Shown: positions 15,161 to 26,948, numbered from the stretch's first letter. The stretch is 64,000 nt of DNA from an uncultured Prevotellaceae bacterium (GCA_902784565.1 CACZVE010000005.1:1-64000), one strand, 5' to 3'. Notes: generated by a model not told the origin, from the sequence alone. Numbers and translations are program-made.

Positions 15161-18100
15161 ATGGATTTATCTCACCGTATTCACTCATTTCTGATCATGC
15201 TCTGTCTAAGCGTGGTCACTGTTTATGCTCAACAGGATAACGTTTCAGGACGCGTCATTGACAATGAGACCAAAGAGGCGATGGTGCGTGCCACCCTGCA
15301 ACTCTATCGACTGGGACGCGTGCAGAACGGCAAACAGGACACCACATTCGTGAAGGGCTCATTTACCGACGAAGAGGGCCATTTCACCATCACCGGCGTA
15401 AGTGCGGGCCAGTATCTGCTGAAGTTCACATTCCTGGGTTACAAGGAACAAAAAAGGGATATCACCAAGGCTAGGGGCCGGCAGTTGCAGTTGGGCGACA
15501 TCACGATGGAGGCCGACGCCATACAATTGAATGAGGCGGTGGTGACGGCTAATGTGCCGAAGATGATCGTAAAGGACGACACCTTAATATATAACGCGGA
15601 CGCGTTCCGCGTGCCTGAGGGGTCGGTCATTGAGGCCTTGGTGGAGGCACTGCCTGGCGCCAAGATCGACGACGACGGTAAGATCAGCATCAACGGAAAG
15701 GAAGTGAGGAGGTTCAAGATGGACGGACGTGACTTCATGACGGGCAACAATGACGCTGTGATGAAGAATCTTCCCTCGTATGTGATTGACAAGGTGAAGG
15801 CCTACGACGAACAGAGCGACCAGTCGAGATTGACGGGTATCGACGACGGCAACGACGACTTCGTGCTAGAGTTCACCACCAAACGGAGTGCCCGCAACGG
15901 TCTGCAGATGAATCCAGACCTGGGTATCGGTACTGACAAACGCTACGGTGTTCGACTGACGGCCATGAAACCCTTTGGTGCCATGCGCTACACGCTGATG
16001 GCCAATGCCAACAACGTGAACGACCGAAATTTCTCAGGACGTGGCGGACGAGGACGAGGCAACAACCAAGGCCAGCGTGAAACGAAGACGAGCGCCCTTG
16101 ATGTGAGTTATGAGAACGACAAGAACCTGAAGTTGAGCGGACGCGTGACATGGACGCATGGCGATACCGACAACTGGAACCGCACAGGTTCGGAGAACTT
16201 CGTGAACACCCGAGGCGGTGCCTTCTCGAACAGCATCAGCCAGAGTTATTCACGCAACAATAGTTGGACGGGTAACATGAACCTGCAATGGACTATCGAT
16301 TCGGTAACCACACTCTCATTCCGTCCGGACGTAAGTTTCTCGACCAACGACAGCCGCAGTGAATCGACCAATGCGTCGTTTAACGTGGATCCCTTCGAAT
16401 ACGTCACCGATCCCCTAAGCGCCGAAAGCAGACAGAGGATGGACGACATGAATCTGATTGTGAACGGCCGCGAGAACAAATCGATGAGTTACGGCAGCAA
16501 TACGAACATCAATTCACAGGTGCAATTGTACCGCCGCTTCGGTAGAAACGGACGTAACATGACTATCAATGGCCGGTTCAACTACCGCGACGGCAGCAAC
16601 AAGAACGCTAGTCTGTCGAGGGTGATACTATATCAACAGGCAGACCGCTTCGGTAATGACTCGACCTACCAGACCAACCGATACACCCTGTCGCCATCAG
16701 ACAACTGGGGCTACCAGATTGGATTCAGTTATACTGAACCGCTCTATATCTTCAAGCCCAAACCACAGCCCGAAGACACTACGCAGACCAACCGTTTCGG
16801 ATTCGGTAACTTCGGTGGTGGTAGAGGCGGCAACAGAGGCGGCGGAGGCCGTGCCGGAAGAGTGGGGCAGCAGGGTATCTTCCTGCAGGTGAACTACCGC
16901 TATAACTACAGTTACCAAAAGAGCGACCCTTCAACCTACGACTTCCCAGAGTTGTCGAACGAAGCCTTTTTGGACGTGCTGCGTGACTACCGTGACTTCA
17001 CCCGATTATTTGGTTATCTCGACAATCCTTACGAGAGTTATCTCTCCGACGACTTGAGCCGCTATTCGGAACGCACGGAGTACAACCATAACATCGACCT
17101 GCAACTGCGCGTGGTAAGGGAGAAATACAACATGAACGTGGGTGTACAGATGCAGCCGCAGAAGTCGCACTACATCCAACAGTATTTAGGCATCCCCATC
17201 GACACCACGAGGACGGTGACCAATATCTCGCCGACACTGAATTTGCGCTATCGCTTCAATCAGCAGACCAACCTGCAGGTACAGTATCGGGGAAACAGTC
17301 AACAGCCGAACATCACACAGTTGCTCGATATCTACGATGACACCAACCCGCTGAATATCTCGATGGGTAATCCAGGACTGAAGCCTTCGTTTACGAGTAA
17401 CCTGAGTGTAAATTTCCAGAAGCAGCGCCAGACGAAACTGGTGGAAGACAGTCTGGGATTCATGGTGCCAAAGGCACAGCGCCACTGGAGTTTCAGTACG
17501 AATGGAAGTTTCCAGGTAACCAAGAACTCGATAGGCAACGTTGTGACCTATAACGAGACGACGGGCGGACGCATAAGTAGACCAGAGAACATCAATGGTA
17601 ACTGGTCGACGAATGCTGGCATCACCTTCAATATGGGACTCGACACGCTGAACCGCTGGGACATCAGCGGCTCCATCAACGGAAGTTACAACCACCGTGT
17701 GGGCTATGTGAACCTGAACCGTACGGCCATTCCTGACCGCAACGTGACACACACCTATAATGTCAACCCATCGGTATCGCTCAGTTATCGTAACAGATGG
17801 CTCAGTTTCTCACTCAACGGACGTACCACCTGGGCTCGTACGGAGAACGAACTTCAGGCGTCGAATAACCTGAGCACCTGGAACTTCCAATATGGTGGTA
17901 ATACGAATATCACCTTCCCATGGGGCACCAGTCTGGTCACTGACTTCCACGTGTATAGTAAACGCGGTTATAGCGATGAAACGCTGAACACCGATGAAAT
18001 GATATGGAATGCCCAACTGTCGCACAGTTTCCTGCGTGGCAAGAAACTGACCGTGATGCTGCAGTGGTATGACATCCTGCATGAACAGACCAACTTCACA

Positions 18101-18373
18101 CGTACGGTGAATGCCAACGGCTGGACAGACCGCGAGGTGAATGCCATCACGTCGTATGCTATGATACATGTGAGTTATCGCCTGAACTTATTCGGTGGCA
18201 ATAACAATAACCAACGCCAAAGGCCTGAGGGATTCGGCAGAGGCGGACGTGGTGGCCGGGGCGGCGGTATGCCCGGAGGCGGATTCCCAGGTGGGGGAAT
18301 GCCTGGTGGTGGCATGCCTGGCGGTGGAATGCCCGGTGGAGGCGGCTTCGGCGGTGGAGGCGGCCCGATGTAA
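15161..18373 (+). CDS. outer-membrane beta-barrel protein with carboxypeptidase-regulatory-like N-domain
   Basis: 1070 aa. After the signal peptide (ends VTVYAQQ) comes a CarboxypepD-reg-like domain, DNVSGRVIDNETKEAMVRATLQLYRLG...FLGYKEQ, then a plug-like part with DDTLIYNADAFRVPEGSVIEALVEALPGA and IDDDGKISINGKEV. The rest is a large barrel of the OMP_b-brl_3 type. This class lacks a canonical TonB box, so its transport cargo is unknown. Three loops or tails are Gly/Arg-rich (NFSGRGGRGRGN; GNFGGGRGGNRGGGGR; GRGGRGGRGGG), and the C-terminus is a run of five MPGGG-like units after the last strand. It ends 5 bp before the convergent rhlE stop. Confidence 0.8.
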   Translation: MDLSHRIHSFLIMLCLSVVTVYAQQDNVSGRVIDNETKEAMVRATLQLYRLGRVQNGKQDTTFVKGSFTDEEGHFTITGVSAGQYLLKFTFLGYKEQKRDITKARGRQLQLGDITMEADAIQLNEAVVTANVPKMIVKDDTLIYNADAFRVPEGSVIEALVEALPGAKIDDDGKISINGKEVRRFKMDGRDFMTGNNDAVMKNLPSYVIDKVKAYDEQSDQSRLTGIDDGNDDFVLEFTTKRSARNGLQMNPDLGIGTDKRYGVRLTAMKPFGAMRYTLMANANNVNDRNFSGRGGRGRGNNQGQRETKTSALDVSYENDKNLKLSGRVTWTHGDTDNWNRTGSENFVNTRGGAFSNSISQSYSRNNSWTGNMNLQWTIDSVTTLSFRPDVSFSTNDSRSESTNASFNVDPFEYVTDPLSAESRQRMDDMNLIVNGRENKSMSYGSNTNINSQVQLYRRFGRNGRNMTINGRFNYRDGSNKNASLSRVILYQQADRFGNDSTYQTNRYTLSPSDNWGYQIGFSYTEPLYIFKPKPQPEDTTQTNRFGFGNFGGGRGGNRGGGGRAGRVGQQGIFLQVNYRYNYSYQKSDPSTYDFPELSNEAFLDVLRDYRDFTRLFGYLDNPYESYLSDDLSRYSERTEYNHNIDLQLRVVREKYNMNVGVQMQPQKSHYIQQYLGIPIDTTRTVTNISPTLNLRYRFNQQTNLQVQYRGNSQQPNITQLLDIYDDTNPLNISMGNPGLKPSFTSNLSVNFQKQRQTKLVEDSLGFMVPKAQRHWSFSTNGSFQVTKNSIGNVVTYNETTGGRISRPENINGNWSTNAGITFNMGLDTLNRWDISGSINGSYNHRVGYVNLNRTAIPDRNVTHTYNVNPSVSLSYRNRWLSFSLNGRTTWARTENELQASNNLSTWNFQYGGNTNITFPWGTSLVTDFHVYSKRGYSDETLNTDEMIWNAQLSHSFLRGKKLTVMLQWYDILHEQTNFTRTVNANGWTDREVNAITSYAMIHVSYRLNLFGGNNNNQRQRPEGFGRGGRGGRGGGMPGGGFPGGGMPGGGMPGGGMPGGGGFGGGGGPM
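18264..18360 (+). repeat. 15-bp Gly-rich coding repeat at the 3' end of the OMP gene
   Basis: Units of 15 bp encode (M/F)PGGG five times, then GFGGGGGPM. The glycine codons vary between GGC, GGT, GGA and GGG from unit to unit, which suggests the protein pattern rather than recent DNA duplication is being kept. Confidence 0.75.
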
Positions 18374-18378
18374 AGGTG

Positions 18379-19658
<1,280 letters not shown>

Positions 19659-19659
<1 letters not shown>

Positions 19660-20903
19660 TAGTTCGGTGCTTGTCGATAACAGAAATAAGCGATGATAAA
19701 GAACAGAATGTTGGGAATCCATACGGCAAGCATCGGCGGAGCATCGGCCTGTATGGCAAATGTGGCACTGACGGTCTGCAAAAGAATATATGTGAAGGAG
19801 AGGGCCAGTCCGATACCAAGATAAAGACCCATACCGCCTTTGCGCTTACGACTAGAGAGCGACACGCCGATGATGGTCAGAATGAAAGAGGCGAAAGAGG
19901 TTGCGATACGCTTATGATACTCTACCTCGTACTGGACGACATTGCCGGAGCCTCGTTCTATCTGTTTACTGATATACTGGCGGAGTTCAGGCGAGGTGAG
20001 CGTCTCCTGCTGACCAGTAGAGAAGACCAGATCCATCGGTTCCATCAGGATCATCGTATCGAGTTGGGCGCCTGACTTGATCTCCTCGCGAAGGCCTTTT
20101 AACGTACGTATCTTATAGTTCGAAGCCTTCCAGTGGTTACGCGACTCACTGATGGAGTCGTAGCGGATGGTGGAGGCCGTCATGTGACTGATGAGTTTCT
20201 TGTTCTCAAACTTATCGAGCGAGAAGCCGTAGCCAGTCTTAGAACGGTCGTCATACTGTTGCATATAGGCGATGACGCCGGGACCTACCATCAACTGCAC
20301 ATTCGCGGCAGAGAGGGTTCTCTTCTTATCCTTATATTTTGCCTCAAAATCCATCTTTACAATGTTACCTTTTGGGATGATATAGGCGCCCAATCCGTAG
20401 TTGACAATGGCAATGATGGCAGCCGAGATGAGGTATGGGCGCAACAGACGCTTGAAACTGACGCCCGCCGCCAACATGGCGATGATCTCGCTGTTTCCGG
20501 CCAACTTAGACGTGAAGAAAATGACGGCTATAAAGACGAACAGGGGAGAGAAGAGATTGGCGAAATAGGGGACGAAGTTAGCGTAGTAGTCGAAGACGAT
20601 GGCCTTGACTGGGGCATTGTAGGTCGCAAACTTTGAGAGGTTCTCATTGACATCGAAGACGATGGAGATAGAGATAATCAGGACGATGGAATAGATATAT
20701 GTTCCGATAAATTTGGCGATGATATATCTGTCGAGACGCTGCAGATAGCGGAAGGGATTGAGATAGCGCAGACAACGGAGCCATCCCAGCCATTTCCTGA
20801 TGAAACGGCAGAAAACCGTCCATTTCCGACTGATGGCACGTTGACGGCGATAACGTTTGTAATGGTCGCGCAGTTTACTGAAGTCTTTCTCTCTCTGCAT
20901 CAT
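19659..20903 (-). CDS. lptG: LptF/LptG family permease (lipopolysaccharide export)
   Basis: 414 aa from MMQREKDF; its ATG overlaps the tgt stop (ATGA). An upstream in-frame ATG would overlap tgt by 43 bp. It has a basic N-terminus, then membrane segments near 60-85, 100-125 and 145-170, a periplasmic beta-jellyroll (about 175-320) and C-terminal segments after FASFILTIIGVSLSSRKRKGG. This is the YjgP/YjgQ architecture. LptF/G with LptB extracts LPS from the inner membrane. Only one paralogue is visible here. It overlaps rhlE by one base. Confidence 0.9.
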
Positions 20904-22042
20904 ACTCTTTGTCCCAATTGATCGATAATACTGCGTTTCCACTGTACGAAGTCACCCTGACAGATATGTTGACGGGCATCCGTGACCAGACGGAGGTAGA
21001 AGGCTAGGTTATGGATACTGGCAATCTGCATGGCCAGCAGTTCCTGTGCCTTGAACAGATGATGCAGGTAGGCCTTGGAGTGGATATGGTCTATCTCACA
21101 ACCGTCAGGATCGATAGGAGAGAAATCGTCCTCCCATTTCTTGTTACGCATGTTCATCGTACCCTGATAGGTGAAGAGCATGGCGTTACGCCCGTTCCGG
21201 GTGGGCATCACACAGTCGAACATATCGACACCGCGTTCGATGGATTCGAGGATATTCTGCGGTGTACCGACTCCCATCAGGTAACGGGGACGGTCTTTGG
21301 GCAGGATCTCATTGACGACCTCAATCATCTCGTACATTACCTCGGTTGGTTCGCCGACGGCCAGACCGCCAATAGAAGCGCCGCCGCCATCATTGAGCTG
21401 ACCGAGAGTGTCGACGACATGTTTGGCGGCATCCTGACGGAGGTCTTTATAGGTACATCCCTGTACGATAGGGAAAAGAGTCTGACGGTAGCCATAGAGG
21501 GGCTCTGTCTCGTTGAAACGTTTGACACACCGGTTGAGCCAGTGTTGTGTTAGTTTCAGGCTCTTAGCGGCATATTGATAATCGCTCTGTCCTGGAGGAC
21601 ACTCGTCAAAGGCCATCATAATATCGGCGCCTATGATACGTTGTGTGTCAATCACGTTCTCCGGCGTGAAGAAATGCTTGGACCCGTCGATATGACTCCT
21701 GAACTCACAGCCTTCCTCGCTGAGTTTGCGGATACCTGTCAGTGAAAAGACCTGAAAACCACCGGAATCAGTCAGGATGGGTCTGTCCCAAGTGTTGAAT
21801 TGGTGTAATCCGCCTGCTTTTCTCAAGATTTCCAAGCCAGGACGCAGATAGAGATGATAGGTGTTGCCCAGAATGATCTGGGCCTTCACCTGCTCTCTCA
21901 GTTCGGAGAAATGCACAGCCTTAACACTGCCTACTGTGCCGACAGGCATGAAAATAGGCGTCTGAATGGGGCCGTGGTCGGTCGTAATCAGTCCGGCACG
22001 GGCATTACTAGCGGGGTCTGTATGCTGTACTTCGAATGTCAT
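20900..22042 (-). CDS. tgt: queuine tRNA-ribosyltransferase (tRNA-guanine transglycosylase)
   Basis: 380 aa. It exchanges G34 for a queuosine precursor in GUN-anticodon tRNAs. Catalytic D92 is in LTDSGGFQVFSL and the nucleophile D276 is in DMFDCVMPTRNGRNA. The zinc site is atypical: where enterobacterial Tgt has CxCxxC, this protein has D313-G-C315-E-I-D318 followed by HIHSKAYLHHL, so only one cysteine and the later H344 remain. Its start overlaps lon (ATGA) and its stop overlaps lptG, so translation is coupled. Confidence 0.94.
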   Translation of the reverse strand: MTFEVQHTDPASNARAGLITTDHGPIQTPIFMPVGTVGSVKAVHFSELREQVKAQIILGNTYHLYLRPGLEILRKAGGLHQFNTWDRPILTDSGGFQVFSLTGIRKLSEEGCEFRSHIDGSKHFFTPENVIDTQRIIGADIMMAFDECPPGQSDYQYAAKSLKLTQHWLNRCVKRFNETEPLYGYRQTLFPIVQGCTYKDLRQDAAKHVVDTLGQLNDGGGASIGGLAVGEPTEVMYEMIEVVNEILPKDRPRYLMGVGTPQNILESIERGVDMFDCVMPTRNGRNAMLFTYQGTMNMRNKKWEDDFSPIDPDGCEIDHIHSKAYLHHLFKAQELLAMQIASIHNLAFYLRLVTDARQHICQGDFVQWKRSIIDQLGQRV

Positions 22043-24501
22043 TTCTTCTCTTTCTCGTCTTCTTGTGGAATCTCCAACGTGAGTGGGTTCTTGACGATTT
22101 CATCGGTCAGTGCAAAGGCCCAGACATCCTGCACATTCTCCACATAGTGGAAGTTCACACCTTTCAGATAGACATCAGGAATTTCGTTGATATCCTTCTC
22201 GTTCTCACGACACATCACGATATCTGTGATACCTGCACGCTTGGCGGCCAGAATCTTTTCCTTGATGCCGCCTACGGGCAGAACCTTGCCTCGTAAAGTG
22301 ATTTCGCCGGTCATGGCTGTGTTCTTACGCACCTTACGCTGGGTGAGGGCAGAGGCAATACTCGTGGCAATGGTGATGCCGGCCGAAGGACCATCCTTGG
22401 GGGTGGCTCCCTCGGGTACGTGGATATGGATGTTCCAATAGTCAAAAATACGGTAGTCGATGTTCAGCGTTTCGGCATGGGCCTTCACATATTCGAGGGC
22501 TAAGATGGCCGATTCCTTCATCACATCGCCGAGGTTACCTGTCAACGTGAGTTTCGAGCCCTTACCTTTCGAGAGTGAGGTCTCGATGAAAAGTATTTCG
22601 CCACCGACACTGGTCCACGCCAGACCGGTGACGACACCGGCATAGTCGTTGCCTTGATAGATATCGCGATAGAATGGCGGTTTTCCCAAAAGATCCTCCA
22701 ACTCCTGTGGGGTAATCTTCTTCTTGGTGTCATCGCCGTCCAACTGCATGTTGTAGGCAATCTTACGAAGGGCCTTGTTGATTTGCTTTTCCAGTTGACG
22801 GACACCGCTCTCACGAGTGTACTGTTCGATGATCTTCTCTATGGAAGCCTTATTGAACGAGGGCTTGAGGGCGGGACGGTCCAGACCGGTATTCTTCAGC
22901 TCACGGGGAATCAAGTGACGCTTCGCGATTTCTATCTTTTCCTCTGTGATATAGCCACTTACCTCAATAACCTCCATACGGTCGAGTAGGGGACGGGGGA
23001 TGGTACTCAGGTTGTTGGCCGTGGCAATAAATAACACCTTGGAGAGGTCGTAGTCCACATCGAGGTAGTTGTCATGGAAGGCGTTGTTCTGTTCGGGGTC
23101 AAGCACTTCCAACAGGGCTGATGCAGGATCGCCATTGTGCGTATTCTGGGTCACTTTGTCGATTTCATCGAGGATAAACACTGGGTTACTGGAACCTGCT
23201 CTCTGGATGCTCTTAATGACGCGTCCGGGCATGGCACCGACGTAGGTACGACGATGGCCACGTATCTCCGCCTCGTCGTGAAGACCTCCCAACGACATAC
23301 GGACATACTTGCGTTTCATGGCCTCGGCAATACTCTTGCCAAGAGAGGTCTTTCCGACACCCGGGGGACCGTACAGACAGAGGATGGGCGACTTCAGATC
23401 ACCACGCAGGGACAGGACGGCCATGTATTCCAGGATACGTTCCTTGACCTTCTCCATGCCATAGTGGTCCTGGTCGAGTATTTTTTGCGCACGGTGCAAA
23501 TCTAGATCGTCGGCAGTATATTCGCCCCAGGGAAGGTTGACCATCGTCTGGAGATAATTCAGTTGTACGTTGAAATCAGGACTTTGGGGGTTGAGGTTGT
23601 CAAGTTTGTCGCATTCCTTACGGAAGGTCTTGGCTATTTCCTCCGACCATTTCTTATCCTTTGCCTTCTGGAGCAGTTCCTGTTTCTCCGGCGAACCTTC
23701 ACCATTGCCGATCTCGGCTTGCAGATTCTTGATCTGCTGCTGGAGGAAGTAGTTGCGCTGCTGTTCGTCGATGTCCTCACGGGTCTTGTTACGGATATCT
23801 GCTTTCAGATGCTGGAGGTTAATCTCACGGTTGATAATCTTCATCACCTTGAAAAGACGTTCTTTGACGGTCTCTGTTTCCAAGAGTGCCATCTTCTCCT
23901 TGACATTGAAAGGCATATTGGAGCAGATGAAGTTAAGAGCCATGACATGGTTACTGATATTCTTCACAGCAAAGGTTGCCTCGTCGGGTAGGTCGTCGCT
24001 GACATTGATGTAGTCTTCTACCATATTACGCAGGTCTTCCATCGCAGTCCTGAACTCACGGTCGCGCTTCTCGGGCTCAATCTCAGGCACTGGTTCTACA
24101 ATGCCTTCCAAATATGGCGTGGAAGCAACGATGTCTTGTAGATGCATGCGCCCCATTGCCTGAACGATAGCCGTCACATTACCATTGGGCAACGTCAGCA
24201 GTTTCATGATCTTCGCATAGACGCCAAATTCGTAGAGGTCCTCTTTCAGGGGGATGTCTGTTTCAGGATCCAACTGACACACCACACCGATGACAAGTCC
24301 TTTCTTTTCTGCCTTCTGAACAAGATTCTTACTGGAATCACGTCCGATGAGGATAGGGGAGAGGACACCAGGGAAAAGTACAAGGTTGCGTACTGCTAAT
24401 ATGGGTACTGTGGGGGGCGTTTCTACATTGATTAAATCTTGAAATTCTCCGCTAATATCTGCAATCATCTGAAATGCTGAGTTCTTATTCTGATTACTCA
24501 T
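22039..24501 (-). CDS. lon: ATP-dependent protease Lon
   Basis: 820 aa, full length. An N-terminal LON substrate domain ([23 protein letters not shown]) is followed by a coiled-coil middle region, an AAA+ module with Walker A GPPGVGKT (about 375-382) and Walker B FILDEID, and the Ser-Lys protease domain with catalytic serine in DGPSAGI (about 704) and lysine in [10 protein letters not shown] (about 747). It degrades misfolded and regulatory proteins. It heads a four-gene run. Its -7 box TACCTTTG lies about 50 bp upstream, next to a 7-bp repeat. Confidence 0.96.
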   Translation of the reverse strand: MSNQNKNSAFQMIADISGEFQDLINVETPPTVPILAVRNLVLFPGVLSPILIGRDSSKNLVQKAEKKGLVIGVVCQLDPETDIPLKEDLYEFGVYAKIMKLLTLPNGNVTAIVQAMGRMHLQDIVASTPYLEGIVEPVPEIEPEKRDREFRTAMEDLRNMVEDYINVSDDLPDEATFAVKNISNHVMALNFICSNMPFNVKEKMALLETETVKERLFKVMKIINREINLQHLKADIRNKTREDIDEQQRNYFLQQQIKNLQAEIGNGEGSPEKQELLQKAKDKKWSEEIAKTFRKECDKLDNLNPQSPDFNVQLNYLQTMVNLPWGEYTADDLDLHRAQKILDQDHYGMEKVKERILEYMAVLSLRGDLKSPILCLYGPPGVGKTSLGKSIAEAMKRKYVRMSLGGLHDEAEIRGHRRTYVGAMPGRVIKSIQRAGSSNPVFILDEIDKVTQNTHNGDPASALLEVLDPEQNNAFHDNYLDVDYDLSKVLFIATANNLSTIPRPLLDRMEVIEVSGYITEEKIEIAKRHLIPRELKNTGLDRPALKPSFNKASIEKIIEQYTRESGVRQLEKQINKALRKIAYNMQLDGDDTKKKITPQELEDLLGKPPFYRDIYQGNDYAGVVTGLAWTSVGGEILFIETSLSKGKGSKLTLTGNLGDVMKESAILALEYVKAHAETLNIDYRIFDYWNIHIHVPEGATPKDGPSAGITIATSIASALTQRKVRKNTAMTGEITLRGKVLPVGGIKEKILAAKRAGITDIVMCRENEKDINEIPDVYLKGVNFHYVENVQDVWAFALTDEIVKNPLTLEIPQEDEKEKK

Positions 24502-24550
24502 CTCGTTATTATTCTTCTTTCTTCGTTTTCTTTATTACCTAATTCGGCTG

Positions 24551-24558
24551 CAAAGGTA
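24551..24558 (-). promoter_or_regulatory. -7 box for lon
   Basis: The minus strand reads TACCTTTG followed by CAGCC. It is 49 bp upstream of the lon ATG. Where a -33 box would be expected there is a 7-bp AT-rich repeat instead. Confidence 0.6.
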
Positions 24559-24567
24559 CTAAATATA

Positions 24568-24585
24568 ATTGAGAATTGAGAATTC
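24568..24585. repeat. 7-bp repeat between the lon and trmN6 promoters
   Basis: ATTGAGA ATTGAGA ATTC: two perfect 7-mers and the start of a third. It separates the divergent promoters of lon and trmN6. Confidence 0.75.
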
Positions 24586-24597
24586 TTTTTCTTAAAA

Positions 24598-24629
24598 TTT
24601 GGTATTTCATTCAAATTACACTACCTTTG
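24598..24629 (+). promoter_or_regulatory. two-box promoter for trmN6
   Basis: TTTG (24598-24601), 20 bp, then TACCTTTG (24622-24629), a full match to the Bacteroidota -33/-7 consensus. The ATG follows only 9 bp later, so the mRNA should be nearly leaderless. Confidence 0.75.
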
Positions 24630-24638
24630 TCGCTGAAA

Positions 24639-25346
24639 ATGGCAAAAGGTTATTTTGAGTTCAAACAGTTCATTGTTCATCAGGAACACTGTGCCATGAA
24701 AGTTGGTACTGACGGGACATTACTTGGCGCATGGGCATCTGCGCCAACGGGAACTTGTCGTGTCCTGGATATTGGCACTGGTACGGGACTGATTGCCTTG
24801 ATGATGGCTCAACGTTATCCGGAGGCGCAAGTGACGGGTATTGATATTGACAGAGAAGCTGTTTCGCAAGCCCAGGAAAATGCAGAGGCTTCTCCTTTTT
24901 TAAATCGGGTACATATTACTCAGGCTGATGTAATTGACTTTTCGGTTGAGCCATTTGACGCAATTGCCTGTAATCCACCGTATTTTGTGGATTCGCTAAC
25001 TAGTCCGAATCCATTCCGGACACTGGCACGGCATGTGGGTTCCCTGACTTATCATGTACTTATGCAATCCGTCAAAAGACTTCTGACGGATGAAGGCTTG
25101 TTTTCGATAGTCATACCGGTTGATTATCGTTCGCAGTTGTTGTCGGATGCAGCTTTGTCAGATTTGGTGTTGTCAAGAGAATGTGCCGTCAAAACCACAC
25201 CAGAAAAAGCGCCGAAGCGTTGTTTGATGGAGTTTCGGAAACAGCCTGTCACATACGTCGACTCTACCATCGAGACACTTGAGAGTCATCCTGGACAAAG
25301 AAGCGACTGGTATCATAATCTGACAAAAGAATTCTATCTGAAATAA
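24639..25346 (+). CDS. trmN6: tRNA1(Val) adenine-37 N6-methyltransferase (TrmN6/YfiC type)
   Basis: 235 aa from MAKGYFEFKQF (24639); the frame is open further upstream but that part covers the promoter. Motif I is VLDIGTGTGLIALMMAQR, and the N6-adenine motif IV is NPPYF. The start FKQFIVHQEHCAMKVGTDGTLLGAW is characteristic of YfiC. It methylates A37 of tRNA-Val in the cytosol. The nitrilase gene follows 15 bp downstream on the same strand. N-terminal and catalytic motifs agree, so other HemK-like methyltransferases are less likely. Confidence 0.87.
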   Translation: MAKGYFEFKQFIVHQEHCAMKVGTDGTLLGAWASAPTGTCRVLDIGTGTGLIALMMAQRYPEAQVTGIDIDREAVSQAQENAEASPFLNRVHITQADVIDFSVEPFDAIACNPPYFVDSLTSPNPFRTLARHVGSLTYHVLMQSVKRLLTDEGLFSIVIPVDYRSQLLSDAALSDLVLSRECAVKTTPEKAPKRCLMEFRKQPVTYVDSTIETLESHPGQRSDWYHNLTKEFYLK

Positions 25347-25361
25347 ATTTTTTCCTTATAT

Positions 25362-26129
25362 ATGAACGTAACGATCCTACAAACAGATATTCAATGGGGA
25401 CATCCTGAAGAGAATATCAGACAGGCAGAGGAAATGCTATTATCTCATGCAGGAAGTGATCTGTATGTCCTTCCAGAAATGTGGAGTACGGGTTTTGCTA
25501 CAGAACCACAAGAACTGGCAGAAAACGAGCATGACAGCATTTCCTTGGCATGGATGAAACGGACGGCCCAGCAACAGAACTGTGCCATCTGTGGAAGTCT
25601 TGCCATCCGCACCGACGATGGAATCTATCGTAATCGCCAATATTTCGTGAATGGAAGAAATGGGGACGCGCAATATTATGATAAACACCATCTATTTTCT
25701 TATGGCGGAGAGAACCGTTATTACCAGGCAGGAGAGACGCATACGATTGTGACGTATGAAGGTTTCCGTATCCTTCTCTTAACCTGCTATGACCTAAGGT
25801 TTCCCGTATGGAGCCGCTACGCAGATCATCTTCAGTTCGATCTCATCGTATGTGTGGCCAACTGGCCGGAAACGCGCCAGAATGCTTTCCATATTCTGAC
25901 ACGTGCACGTGCCATTGAAAATATGTCATATCTGCTGGCTGTCAATCGTGTCGGCGATGATGAGTATTCTCATTATCGTGGTTGTAGTAGTATTTTGAGT
26001 CCCATCGGTAAAACGTTGGCACAATGTAAACCGAACGTGCCGCAGACCGTTTCATTTTCGTTGAATTTGGAATCACTCAGACAGAAACGCACCAAATTCA
26101 AAGTATTGGAAGATCGGGATATATGGTAG
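25362..26129 (+). CDS. nitrilase-family amidohydrolase (omega-amidase-like)
   Basis: 255 aa. The Glu-Lys-Cys triad of the carbon-nitrogen hydrolase fold is visible: E39 in LPEMWSTGF, K108 in YYDKHHLF, and C142 in LTCYDLRFPVW. Length and the WSTGF/YDLRFP signatures resemble YafV/NIT2-type omega-amidases, which hydrolyse alpha-keto acid omega-amides in metabolite repair. Substrate specificity is inferred from similarity only. It lies 15 bp after trmN6 and probably shares its promoter. Confidence 0.82.
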   Translation: MNVTILQTDIQWGHPEENIRQAEEMLLSHAGSDLYVLPEMWSTGFATEPQELAENEHDSISLAWMKRTAQQQNCAICGSLAIRTDDGIYRNRQYFVNGRNGDAQYYDKHHLFSYGGENRYYQAGETHTIVTYEGFRILLLTCYDLRFPVWSRYADHLQFDLIVCVANWPETRQNAFHILTRARAIENMSYLLAVNRVGDDEYSHYRGCSSILSPIGKTLAQCKPNVPQTVSFSLNLESLRQKRTKFKVLEDRDIW

Positions 26130-26197
26130 ATATTTTAAGATTTAGTTTTTAGAGAGGAATCGCGATTATGATAAATAATAGAAAACGGAATACTTCC

Positions 26198-26881
26198 CTA
26201 TTTGGGGAAATCTGATACAAATTTCATTTCTTTCAGAATACGGCTCTGACGTTTGTACATATAGTCGGAAGGATTCTTACTTGAGAATTTTCGTGGATTG
26301 GGCAATGTGGCTGCAATGAGTGCACATTGTTCGCGACTCAGACTCTTGGCATCAGTCTGGAAATGTTCTTCTGCTACAGCATCTACACCATAAATACCAT
26401 CACCCATCTCAATACTGTTGAGATAAACCTCCATGATACGCTGTTTGGACCATAATAATTCTATCAACGTTGTAAAATAGACTTCAAAGCCCTTACGAAT
26501 CCAGGAACGTCCTGGCCATAGGAAGACATTCTTGGCCGTTTGTTGCGAAATCGTAGAGGCACCCAGTTTCTGCTTTTCCGGATGTTCTCGGTTCCGTTTG
26601 GCAGCATGTTCGATGGCCTTGTAGTCAAAGCCGTGATGTTTCAGGAAGTTGGCATCTTCGCTGGCCATGACCGCCACCGGCATGGAAGGACTGATATCGT
26701 CTATAGATACCCAATGGTGAGAGAGTTTCAATTCTTTGCCTTCACTGACCTGTTGTGCACAACGGATAAACATGAGTGGCGTGAACCAGACAGGTATAAA
26801 ACGATATGCTACCACCGCCAGAATGGTGGATGCAAAGAAAATGGCAATAAACCAGCGTATAATTTTTCGGACGGTTTTCAT
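26198..26881 (-). CDS. mtgA: monofunctional peptidoglycan glycosyltransferase
   Basis: 227 aa. One N-terminal membrane segment (about 8-30) is followed by a GT51 domain: the catalytic glutamate E75 lies in [15 protein letters not shown], then [46 protein letters not shown] and [25 protein letters not shown]. It polymerises lipid II into glycan strands at the outer face of the inner membrane. No transpeptidase domain is present. It stands downstream of an OmpA-like lipoprotein gene, separated by a long inverted repeat. Confidence 0.93.
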   Translation of the reverse strand: MKTVRKIIRWFIAIFFASTILAVVAYRFIPVWFTPLMFIRCAQQVSEGKELKLSHHWVSIDDISPSMPVAVMASEDANFLKHHGFDYKAIEHAAKRNREHPEKQKLGASTISQQTAKNVFLWPGRSWIRKGFEVYFTTLIELLWSKQRIMEVYLNSIEMGDGIYGVDAVAEEHFQTDAKSLSREQCALIAATLPNPRKFSSKNPSDYMYKRQSRILKEMKFVSDFPK

Positions 26882-26887
26882 AGTTGA

Positions 26888-26937
26888 AAATTAGTAATGG
26901 GCATCCGCAAAAAAAGCGAAAAACCCATTACTAATTT
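26888..26937. repeat. 14-bp perfect inverted repeat in the mtgA leader
   Basis: AAATTAGTAATGGG (26888-26901) and CCCATTACTAATTT (26924-26937) flank a 22-nt loop. Read on the minus strand the loop is T-rich. It lies between the OmpA-like gene stop and the mtgA start, 7 bp from the ATG, and could act as an attenuator or processing signal. Confidence 0.7.
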
Positions 26938-26948
26938 ATAAGGTATTA

